Assembly: GCA_905178155.1 (NCBI GenBank)
Contig: CAJINV010000009.1
Location: forward strand, 3,723,556-3,787,555
Direction: 5' to 3'
Source of the DNA: Amoebophrya sp. A120
Lineage: Eukaryota > Sar > Dinophyceae > Syndiniales > Amoebophryaceae
DNA: 64,000 nt
The notes below the pieces were generated by a model that worked only from the letters and a program-made list of their open reading frames with translations, did no database searches and was not told the origin of the DNA. Positions 55,243 through 64,000 of this stretch are shown piece after piece. Numbering within the stretch: the stretch's first letter is position 1; each line of letters opens with the position of its first letter. A program made the position numbers and the translations under genes.

Positions 55243-55643
55243 AAAAAAACCGTTAACATGGCCAGAATCAGACGCATGTTAGCGGTTTTTTCTTGGATCG
55301 ACACGGAAATCAATAAAAAACCGTTAACATGGCCAGAATTAGGCGCATGCTAACGGTTTTTTTTGGGTCGAATAATTTGTGGCCTCTGGGCCGGAGCACG
55401 TGAAAATTTTCAAAAAACACCCGTTAGCATGCACTTATTTCTGGCCGAAGGGGTTGCCGAAAGCTTGGCTTTTTGTTGAGCCGGGAAAAAACCGTTAGCA
55501 TGCACCTACTTTTGGCCATGTTAGCGGGTATTTTGTGGATCCCTCGAAATTTGGCTTCGGGACACCTCCAAACCAAGATTTTCGGACTGGGCCTGAAAAA
55601 ACCGTTAACATGGCTATCACAGCGTGCATGTTAACGGTTTTTT
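55243..55643. repeat. cluster of AAAAAACCGTTAACATG hairpins
   Basis: Clear hairpins at 55243-55291, 55315-55364, 55485-55535 and 55596-55643, plus a lone half near 55411-55432. Arms of about 17 bp flank loops of roughly 14-17 bases, several of which share GGCCAGAAT. Confidence 0.85.
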
Positions 55644-57281
55644 CTGTATTCAAAACAGGTCCGACGCCAGAGGCACGCCGGGGCGGCCTGGAGACCTTCG
55701 CTCACGCCGGCCTTGTTAAGGGAGTGGGGTAATGATTTCACATGTGCCCGAACTACCCACCTGTGTCCAATAATTGCCTTGCTTACTGCCTAGCCATTTT
55801 GGTAGCTGGAGAAAAAAAAACTTTTGAAAAAAGATAGTGGAACCGTTAACGTTAACGCTTTTTTCGCAGTCTCCGACGATGAAAATTAAAGTCAAACAAG
55901 TGCCCTTGGCACCGAATCAATCTTCGGAATTTGTATGATACAGCCTTTTTTTTCATGCAGCTGCACGAACACACCTTATCATGAAACTTCTATTTGTTTC
56001 CACAGTGTGAAAAGTGTGATGTTGAAGGTGAGGCAAGTGGAGGCAGAGCAATCAAGTAGAACGCTCTTTAGATACAGCAGCAAGTCCAAGCTCTTGACAT
56101 CTTCTTTTCTGTTCGATGCGATAGCTATTGTTCCGGAAAGCAGGAGAAGTCGAGTCCGTCGTATATTATATATTCTGTGTTACACTTCTTACCTAGTACG
56201 TTTCCTCTCAAGGTACTTTGCACTATCGAGGAAGATGAACGACTCTAGTAGCGTACTAGATTTTCCTGATGGTTGGGCAGAAAGGTGTTGTGCATTGTGC
56301 AACATCCGGAGGAGGTTTTTTTTTCAGGACAACTAGGCCAAACAATCTTTGCCAAAAATATACAGTTCTTCTTCACATAGCGCTAGTACCACCTTGATGA
56401 GAAGAAGAAGAAGAAGAACCGTTCTCCGAAGGAATAATTGCTATCGCGAGTCCACACGACTAAGTAAGTAGCAAATAAGAACCAGAGTAAGAAGACGAAC
56501 ACAAGCAGCCCACACTTCTCCCACGGACGCTCGTAAGAGATGGAAAACGAGCTGCAAGATGAACAAGCTTTGTTTATGCTTGGATAATGATACTGATACT
56601 CGCGTTCAAAAGAGAGATTTTCAGGCTGGACGAGAATTCTTGCGTCAGGCCGCACACTAGAACTGAGCGAAAGCAAACAGGAGCGAAATCGGATGAGTAG
56701 CGGGAAAAAAATTGGTAGTTGTGTGAGTGCAGAAAAAAAAACCCGGTTGCGTCGTAGAGGAGAGTCTCTCCGGTGCGTCATCAAGCAGAGTGAATGAGCG
56801 CAAACGTTTTTTTTTCATTTCCCACTTCGCTTTCTACTACTTTTGTGGTTTTTATTATGTCTGATATCGCAAATTCGCTAACGCTATCGTAATCGTTGCA
56901 TTCTAGGCACGAGAAATAGACCACTTAGACCCACAAATAAAAAACGACCTTGAGTTCTTGCGTCGTTGGCGTTTCTTCTTCTCCTTCTATGTAACATTTT
57001 CATCTCTCGTCGTCAGCTTTCTCCCCTAAAAATGAACTCCACCAGCAATCCTGCCCGAACCCGAAGCGCACCGTTGTTGCAGCACAAGTCCAACTACCCC
57101 TCATCTTGCACAAAGTCATGAAGATATCACCCCCATGCATCAGGAATTTAGAAATTAATTCAGTAGAGTTGTTGCAAGATGAAGAATGACGAGCTGATCA
57201 CGAAGATGATTTGATATGATATTGCGGAGCAGATGAGGAGCCTTGTTGTGTGACTACGACTATCAAAAATATAAAAATACG

Positions 57282-60200
57282 ATGCAGAGCCTCGAAGAGG
57301 TAAACAAAATGACGAAACCCACCTCAACCGCTTCGCTTCTCACCGGGTCCAGCCTGGCAGCCTCCTCCTCGCGGTCGCTCCGCGAGCGCTGCCCGACGCT
57401 GTGCATTTCCGGGTTCGGGACCCGCGGCTCCTCCTTCAACGGGGTTTACGAGTGGCGAAACTCTGCCGGGAACTACAAGAAGCAGAACGGCAACTACGAG
57501 ATCACACCGGTTTCCAATGTTATGCAATACAAATTTCCCGTACATTATGTACAAGATGCATCACAAATTTTTCTTATTAGGAGCGTGAAACTTGTCATGC
57601 TAAACTAGGTTCGAAGCCAAGTTTTGTCATGCAGGCACCGCATTTGTACGTGTGCGGGAAATTTCCTGTGAATAAATGTCGGCTGGATCGCCCATACCTC
57701 CGACGGGGGGCAGAGAAACCCGCTGTTCAAGGTATCAAATGTAAAAATGTCTGGGTCTGGAAGATTGCCAGGTTTGTCATGCACATTTCGCATGACTCCT
57801 CATGTCTGTGATGCATGCCCTAGCATCACAGATTTTGTGAGGGCTTCCTGATGCCTATACCGCATGACAAATGCTCTTTCCTTGTAGCAAAACTTGGACT
57901 CTTTTTGCTGCTCATGCAATACAGATTTTTTTAGAATCCAATATCAGCATGACAAGTTGGATTCTTCCAGACCCAGACATTTTTACAGTTGATACAAGGA
58001 GTCCGGCGGCAACACGGTCGACTATGAAGTGCAAAAGTATAATGATCCTCGTACATATACTAACTGGAACTAGTCCTAGTGCGAATTGCATTACAAATTG
58101 ACTTAGCGTTAGAAGTTGATGAATTTCTCATGCGTATTTGCCTGAGGAAAGAGATTTGTAATGCTAAAAATGCATATCACACTCAATAATAATAATTAGC
58201 TTTTGCAATGCATATCGATCTTGCCGTTACCAACGTGCCCCCAACGAAGTCCTGGACGCACCTCGGTACCGGGACGAAGTACCACATCGAGTCTCAGTGT
58301 CTATGCATTGCAAAAGTATCGTGCTCGTATAAATGCATTACAAATTTCCTTAGCATGAGAAATAAAATTTGTAATGCAGATTTGCCTTGGAAACAAGATT
58401 TGTAATGCAAGACTTGCATTTGTACGAGTGCGATACTTTTGCACAGGATAGCGCTGCCACCTGGGCGATTCGCTGCTCGACAGCGTGTTTAACGGTGGAA
58501 CCGGGACGCTGGACGGGTCCTCCGGTGACGTCGGCGCGATATGAAATGCAAAAGTGTCTGGGTCTGGAAGTCGAATGCAAGTTTGTCATGCTTGTCTGGC
58601 ATGACTCGAGAATCTGTGTTGCATAGTCACGAAAGAGCCCTCTTAACTGTCATGCGAAAAGGCAGCTTGCCATGCGGATTACGTAAGACATGGCAGCCAC
58701 AAAATTTGTCATGCATAGCTGCGTATTGCGGCGCGTGGTCTATCATTCACTTTTAGCATTACAAGTTTCATCCAGACCCAGACACTTCTGCATTTCATAC
58801 GCGACCGTGTTTGTCTATTCGATGTTCGTCCTCTCTTATCGCAAGAAAAAACTGTCTCGGCAAAACAAGAAAATTGTGAAGGAAGAATTAAAAATAAAGA
58901 TCATTCGTTCTTCAGATAGCAAGCGAAAACACATATAAATGAAATACGCCTCTCTTCCATGATCTCCAGCATCGCAAGAACTACCTGTCCTCTCACGAGA
59001 TAGGAAGTCGCACAGTAACTTTGCAATTTGAGACTGAGACTGAGACAGTTTTTTCTCACGATATTTCGCTCGTCGCGATCGTGGGCTGTTTTTGCTGCAT
59101 CAAGCGGTCCAAAGTGCACAAGAACAACTACTGGCTGGCGTTCTTGCCGGGGCTGGGGCGGTTCGAGCCCTATTTCCGGTTCAAAAAGAAAACCTTCGAG
59201 TTGGACGCGGGGATAAAGCGGCACAAAGTGATTTCCCCACGGGAACTAGAAGAAACCGTGGAAACCGTGGAAAAAGCAATTCGAGAGGGGCAGTTGCCGC
59301 AGCAGCTATCCACTGGAAATACGTCTGGGTCTGGAACACCCAGTGGAGCTTGTCTTGCATGTTTTGCATTCGTCCTGATAAATCTGTATTGCACAGGAGC
59401 CCGCAAACAAGGTGCCAGCGCTTTTTGGTCTACGCATGGCCCGGCGCCAAGAATTAAACTTTTCTTGCTTGGCTGCACTTGAGAGCGCCAGACTTGCTTC
59501 CGTTCTCTGGCATCACAAGTTCCATCTAGAGCGAGAGCCAGATGACAACATATTTGCAATGCATAGCAGCAGGTCGTCATCAACGTTTTGTCCCCCGTAT
59601 CCTGTGCAAAAGTATTGCATTCGTATGAGTGCAAGTCTTGCATTACAAATCTTTGTCTTAAGGCAAATCCGCATGCCAAATTTTATTTCTCACGCTGAGG
59701 AAATTTGTGATGCATTTATACGAGTACGATACTTTTGCAGTTCATACCCCGCGAAGCAGCAGCAGCTGCAGCAGCAGGGGGTGCTGAGTGCGGGGCAAAG
59801 CATCAACTTACCGGACCAGTCGCCGGGCGCAGCGAGTCTGCGGTCGAAAAGGTCTTTGTCCGTGGATACGGCTGGTACTTACAACAAGTCAGTGTGTGCA
59901 CTCCTCCCATGTTTCAGTTTCTATATAGATGTCATGCTGGTCGTTGTACAGAGGGTTTTGCACTCACAGGAACGCCTGTCATGCAGCGGATGTCGTCAAT
60001 TCTTTTGAAGAATCTAGTGCTTCCAACACAACTGCAGGTAACCAAACGAACCGGTCTTCCATCTTCTCCCCAGAAGCACCCGGAAGCGTCCTATCCACAA
60101 GAAAAAACCCATCCCCAAGAACATGATCCATTTTGTTCATCTGAATCACAAACTACACTTGCTGTGATGGATTTGCATGAGGTTTTGCATATACAAATTG

Positions 60201-63200
60201 GATCGGCGGGATAATGCAGGTTTTTTCCCTGTGGATACGTCCCTCGACAACCCTACCCGTTACCGGACACACTGGATCAGATAGGGGTGATGCACCAAAC
60301 CGCCTCGCCCAATAAGTTCGTCCACTACGAAGATTTTAGCCCAGGACCGTGGGAATGCGAGCTGTGTGGGTACCGAAATCCGGGCCAGTGCACGAATTGC
60401 CACGCATGTCACCGGGTTCGGGGGTAAGTGAAATATGTACTTACTATGGAGGTGCAAGGGTTGGAACGCCTCTTCGTCTTCCACCTTCGTAGTAAGCGTA
60501 TCATTGCGAGAGAGTTAGTACTTTCGTAATATTATAGAGTTGTTGTAGTGTTGTAGTTTCACTTGATATCGTAGGAGAGCACGCTAAGTCTTTTGAACTT
60601 GAAGTGACAATATACATCAAAAATCTTCTACAACCCTAGGTACGTCCCCCGGCGCGCGCACCGAAAATCGGACAAAAACAAATTCCAAACTGTGGACCAA
60701 ATGGTGAAGCAGACGCAACGGGCGATGAAAAAGGCCCAGCCCGAGATTTTTGGCAGTGTCGACGACGCGACCACGGATGACACGCGGTCGGTGGTGTCCC
60801 TGGACTCCTTGAACGACGGCTTAAATTCCGTCGACGGGAGATATCGACAGTAAATTTCCCCTACACGTACAAATGCAGTCTCTGCATGACAAAACTTGCC
60901 TTCAATCCTAGTCTAGCATGACAAGTAGGACACTACAAGTTAGCGAAATTTGTCATGCATTTTGTACATGTACGGGAAATTCACATTGCATAGTTGAACG
61001 AACCAGACCACGAGGGGAACGTCCTTTTACGTGGACAAACCCAGTCCGCTGAAAACAAGACCGAAAGAGACGACGGATGGTAGTTATAAATAGGTTTTGC
61101 TGTCGTATGATGAAGCTGTAGATGTAGAAGTAGTCCTCGTGTAACTAGCAGCTCCCCTCCTGCTCGTCGAGTGCATGAGTGACAAAAGTAGAACCCCGCC
61201 ATTCATTTCCCTTAGTAGTTGATTTATTTTCCGCATGACAAACTAAACCAGCTAACTGGGACGGTTCTATGGAGCGGCCGAACGCGGACGCAACCGGCTT
61301 CCTATCAAAACTGATTTTTTTTCTCGTGCGCATACAAGTGCAGTTTTTGCATGACAAAAGTATTCTTCAGTAGTTGTAGTTGGCATGACAAATAATGATA
61401 GGAAAATTTCCAAACGCATTGGCATTTTGTACGTGTTCTGGGGGAAAAATAAATTTGTATTGCATACTTCAAGTGGTTCCACCCCAAGGGGACGAAATTC
61501 GACGGAAAATTTAAGGACCGCACGGACGAGGAGCATAGGAAGGAAATCAAGAAGCAGCTGGAAAAGAACGGCGGAAAGGCTTTGAGCCCAACAGCATTGG
61601 CGCAGTTGGAAAAGAACAGCCCGCAGGCCAAGCGGGCGCTGCAGTACTGGGATCAGTTGATGCAGGGGACGTATCCGGGGCCGGTATAATACTATCAAAG
61701 ATTGGCATTGTATTGAAAAATCACCATCGCGAACGCAATTTTTTTTTGCAAGAATGCAAAAACAAGTTTTATCATGCGCAAAGATGCATCATACGCTAAT
61801 CTCGTCCTCTATGTTTTTGCAATACAAACTCAACCCATTCAGGACCCGCCACCGCTCGACGAGCAGTTTGCGAACAAGGTTCTGAGTACCACAGAAAAAA
61901 CAAGTGTTAACGTTAACGGAATTTGATGCAGTAATGCTAATGCATCAGAAGAGGTGCCCAAAGCCAAACTTGTATTGGTATTGCATTTGCATCGCATGAT
62001 GCGTTATGGATTGAGGGCAAAATTTGTAAAACCGTTAACGTTTTTAACACTTTTTTTGTTTGATACTCAGTCAGGTCACGCAAGACAAGAACGAGCAAAA
62101 GGTTCCCAAGGTGACCAGAGACATGCGGACGCGGGAGCGAATGTTGCACGACTACGTGGAAAGTCCGGAAAAGAAGCAACAAGCTCGCTCGCCGTCAAAA
62201 GGAGACAACGGCGCGACCGCTGAAACAACAACATCAAACAAGAAGAGCAAGAAGAAAAAATCTTTATCAGTGAAGGAGCAGCACATTAAATCCCTGCAGT
62301 TCTTCGAGAATCCCGAAGTGGAAGCAGCAGATATGGGAGTGTCAGGATCGAAATCGTCAAAGGTGAAATAATCTGTAATGCAAAAAAGCGATACCAGCTG
62401 GGGCCCAGTTTGCACGTGGCGCATGGCAAATTTTGGCAGTATGGAAATCCAATTTGTCATGCTGTTTGAGCAGAGATGGCTGCTTTTGCCATGCTACTTT
62501 ATCTCTAGAAGCTCTATCTCACACCCCAAGCAGGCTTATAATCGGCCTCAGTTGCCTGCTCTGTAAGACAGGCACTGTGCGTCTAGCATTTTATGCATCA
62601 CAAGTTTTTTCAACTTTGTCAATTTCGATCCTGACACCCCCATAGCAGAGAAGGAAATGCTAGAGAACCAGAGTCCAAAATCCACCGCCAACATGGGTTA
62701 TTCTGTGCAAAAGTATCGCACTCGTAGTAATTATTGCAATCATGCATTACAAGTCTCGTGCTTAAGGCAAATCTGCATTACAAATTTCATTTCTCATGCT
62801 GAGAAAATTTGTCATGCGATTTATACCAGTACGATGTTTTTGCCTTGCATATGGGCGGGATGAATTTCTCGCCCAAAGAAGACCTCTACAAAGACTCGGA
62901 GGAAGTCGCCGCGCTGCGCCGCGCGGGATTTTCCAAGGATGCAGTCAGGCAATTCCAGGAGAGGGAGGAGGTGTACGAGCAGAAACGGTTGGACGGGCAG
63001 ATCCAGCGGAAAGTGCCGGCGAACATGTTTGATAAGAATGTCTACAACGAATCCACGTCGCCGGTTATGATCCTGGGAAAAAGTGTCGTATGGACGTACT
63101 AGTGATTGCAGTCTATGTATGAAGACACTTTGTTCTTGCAACTACCTGAAGTAGCATGACAGATTTCTTTTGTCCTTCTGAAAAAAATATGATGTCTAGT

Positions 63201-64000
63201 TGCAATTCCAATTTCTACCATGTGCGATACTTTCGCAGTGCATACCGGTGAAACGAAAACTGAATCAGCCAGAGATGAACGTGAACGAAAAAATGCTCGC
63301 GAACCAGAAGAAGGTCACCTCGCAGTTGATCCAAAAGTACACGTCGAACGAGAACATGGCGACCAGCTTCGTTATGGAAGTGTCAGGTTTGAAATCGTCA
63401 AAGTTGAAATAGTTTGCGATGCGTAAAATGCTAGACGCAAAGCGCCTGTCTTGCAGAGCAGGCAACTGAGGCCGATTGTAAGCCTGTTTGGGGTGTGCGA
63501 TAGAGCTGCTAAAATAGCATGACAAAAGCAGTCCTGTCTGCTCAAACAGCATGACAAATTGGATTTCCATGCTGATGCTGCCAAAATTTGTCATGCGCCA
63601 CTTGCAAACTGGGCTCCAGCTGGTATCGCTTTTTTGCATATACAGATTATTTCACCTCTGACGATTTCAATCCTGACGCTCCCATATTCGTCCAGGAAAC
63701 GGAAACCCTGCAAAATCCGGAGCGGGAAAGCTACAAAAAGTGGAACAAGAGCAGCCTCATGTCGCGCTGGCTACCCGGTGTTGGATCGAACAAAAAAAAT
63801 GCCGCACAACCCCCCCCGCCCCCACCGGTCCCCGGGAGAGACGAGGGAGACAAGCGGAGTAGGAGTAGATCGACATCGAAAGAAAACAACAACGGCCTGA
63901 CTTTACCACTGCAGGGGGAAAACAACAATCAGTACTATGATGTTGGCGACGGAAACGCCAATGCTGCTGCTTACCAGCAGCCTCGGACGGAGCAAATTGT
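57282..64000 (+). CDS. single-pass membrane protein with RanBP2-type zinc finger, 3' partial, 16 introners
   Basis: Start ATG 57282 (57309 also possible); runs off the right edge. Removal of 16 introners and four GT-AG introns leaves 909 codons plus two bases. Residues 30-100 (CPTLCISGFGTRGSSFNGVYEW..NGNYEI..NVGWIAHTSDG..NPLF) resemble a short module I associate loosely with dinoflagellate surface proteins. One membrane helix, TVFVYSMFVLSLVAIVGCFCCIKR (about 162-185), follows. The rest is cytosolic: a Gln-rich linker, a zinc finger WECELCGYRNPGQCTNCHACHRVR (372-395) with the C-x2-C-x3-N-x6-C-x2-C spacing of RanBP2 fingers, and long charged, helical stretches with KKKK runs, ending in a proline run and Asn-rich sequence. 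No clear N-terminal signal peptide, so topology is open. Confidence 0.82.
57521..57674 (+). mobile_element. introner, family G
   Basis: 154 bp, TSD AATGT on both sides. Removal joins TPVSNV to GWIAH. Confidence 0.94.
57733..57994 (+). mobile_element. introner, family A, reverse orientation
   Basis: 262 bp, TSD CAAGG on both sides. Its interior is the reverse complement of the copy at 7750. Removal joins NPLFK to ESGGN. Confidence 0.95.
58023..58214 (+). mobile_element. introner, family C
   Basis: 192 bp, TSD TCGAC/TCGAT (one mismatch). It leaves a coding exon of only 23 nt upstream. Removal joins GNTVD to LAVTN. Confidence 0.91.
58302..58450 (+). mobile_element. introner, family C, reverse orientation
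   Basis: 149 bp, TSD hardly preserved (GTGTC/GCGCT). The TIRs are clear. Removal joins HIESQC to RHLGD. Confidence 0.88.
58540..58799 (+). mobile_element. introner, family A
   Basis: 260 bp, TSD CGCGA on both sides. Removal joins GDVGA to TVFVY, starting the membrane helix. Confidence 0.94.
58837..59063 (+). mobile_element. introner, family K
   Basis: 227 bp, TSD eroded (TCTCT/TTTCG). TIR TATCGCAAGAAAAAACTGTC. Removal joins SMFVLS to LVAIV in the middle of the membrane helix. Confidence 0.9.
59307..59565 (+). mobile_element. introner, family A (subtype)
   Basis: 259 bp, TSD GCAGC on both sides. Removal joins LPQQ to QVVIN. Confidence 0.93.
59598..59746 (+). mobile_element. introner, family C
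   Basis: 149 bp, TSD CCCCG on both sides. Removal joins VLSP to AKQQQ. Confidence 0.95.
59875..59986 (+). other. GT-AG intron with introner-like motifs
   Basis: 112 bp, starts GTACTT and ends CATGCAG. GTCATGC occurs twice. Removal joins VDTA to ADVVN; the donor position was chosen by phase. Confidence 0.65.
60092..60237 (+). mobile_element. introner, family F
   Basis: 146 bp, TSD CGTCC on both sides. TIR TATCCACAAGAAAAAACCCA. Removal joins APGSV to PRQPY. Confidence 0.94.
60424..60639 (+). other. ordinary GT-AG intron
   Basis: 216 bp, starts GTAAGTG and ends AACCCTAG. No introner motif. It follows the zinc finger directly. Confidence 0.88.
60842..60992 (+). mobile_element. introner, family G
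   Basis: 151 bp, TSD eroded (GGAGA/GTTGA). Removal joins SVDGR to TNQTT. Confidence 0.9.
61080..61251 (+). other. GT-AG intron with an introner-type motif
   Basis: 172 bp, starts GTAGTT and ends AAACCAG. GCATGACAAA lies near the acceptor. Removal joins KETTD to ANWDG. Confidence 0.72.
61303..61466 (+). mobile_element. introner, family G-like (diverged)
   Basis: 164 bp, TSD CTTCC/CTTCA (one mismatch). The left TIR is altered, the right end AAATTTGTATTGCATA is typical. Removal joins DATGF to QWFHP. Confidence 0.87.
61684..61842 (+). other. GT-AG intron with introner-like motifs
   Basis: 159 bp, starts GTATAA and ends CATTCAG. ATCATGC and GCAATACAAA are present. Removal joins TYPGP to DPPPL. 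Confidence 0.75.
61887..62065 (+). mobile_element. introner, family M (singleton)
   Basis: 179 bp, TSD CTGAG/CTCAG (one mismatch). TIR TACCACAGAAAAAACAAGTG followed by GTTAACGTTAACGG, mirrored at the right as CCGTTAACG. Removal joins NKVLS to QVTQD. Confidence 0.88.
62332..62644 (+). mobile_element. introner, family B
   Basis: 313 bp, TSD GCAGA on both sides. Removal joins EVEAA to EKEML. Confidence 0.95.
62699..62851 (+). mobile_element. introner, family C
   Basis: 153 bp, TSD TGGGT/TGGGC (one mismatch). Removal joins TANMG to GMNFS. Confidence 0.93.
63066..63244 (+). mobile_element. introner, family C (diverged left end)
   Basis: 179 bp, TSD CCGGT on both sides. The left TIR reads TATGATCCTGGGAAAAAGTG. 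Removal joins ESTSP to VKRKL. Confidence 0.91.
63373..63686 (+). mobile_element. introner, family B
   Basis: 314 bp, TSD TTCGT on both sides. Removal joins MATSF to VQETE. Confidence 0.95.

Larger units (their letters stand above)
50873..57281. other. long intergenic region with repeats, no supported gene
   Basis: 6.4 kb. The left part (to about 51600) has tandem repeats. From 51960 to 53760 the DNA is GC-richer and of different texture, with short ORFs and no recognisable domain; it could be a decayed mobile element. From 53760 to 54310 it is AT-rich. From 54842 to 55900 it carries the palindromes listed separately. No introner occurs in it. Confidence 0.55.

Noticed and set aside
1-64000. 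Dinoflagellate spliced-leader gene or rRNA/tRNA genes
   Set aside because: I looked for the known spliced-leader sequence and for rRNA or tRNA signatures and found none.

Overview
The window reads as nuclear DNA from an alveolate, most likely a dinoflagellate of the syndinian (Amoebophrya-like) kind; this is inferred. The support is: (i) the 2191-residue multi-pass protein at 7542-19247 resembles a membrane-protein family I know from dinoflagellates; (ii) all nine recognisable genes lie on the + strand, in one co-directional array; (iii) the coding regions are packed with intron-like transposable elements (introners) with non-canonical boundaries, as known from Amoebophrya. The standard genetic code fits (TAG ends six genes, TGA two).

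The main result is a gene-by-gene reconstruction. I find 86 intact introners (about 20.2 kb, roughly 32% of the window) plus one truncated copy. Each starts TAY and almost always ends RTA. Each has family-specific terminal inverted repeats (TIRs) and sits between two copies of a 5-bp target-site duplication (TSD), perfect in about 60 cases and usually one mismatch off in the rest. Removing each element with one TSD copy, plus 11 ordinary GT-AG introns, restores one continuous reading frame in every gene. All seven complete coding sequences whose start is clear, and the partial ones, come out as whole numbers of codons. At least 15 TIR families are present; I call them A to P. Despite unrelated ends they share an internal motif, TTTGTNNTGC, repeated in both orientations.

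Layout: 1-837 GC-rich repeats of foreign composition, joined abruptly to a truncated introner; 1078-5228 coiled-coil gene lacking its 5' end; 7542-19247 giant multi-pass membrane protein (17 introners); 20343-22682 unknown protein with an N-myristoylation motif (3); 24014-28640 NRAMP-family metal transporter (14); 30312-35949 Noc1/Mak21/CEBPZ ribosome-biogenesis factor (7 plus one nested); 36523-42081 unknown low-complexity protein (12); 43610-46189 membrane fatty-acid desaturase (3); 48649-50872 unknown secretory protein (4); 57282 to beyond the right edge, a single-pass membrane protein with a RanBP2-type zinc finger (16). Between genes I see no introners. The 50873-57281 gap holds palindromic and tandem repeats but no gene I can support.

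The genes do not form a pathway; metal transport, ribosome assembly and lipid desaturation are independent housekeeping roles. What links them is the introner load and the apparent dependence of every gene on precise removal of these elements. No RNA data are available here, so splicing is inferred from frame restoration and homology.
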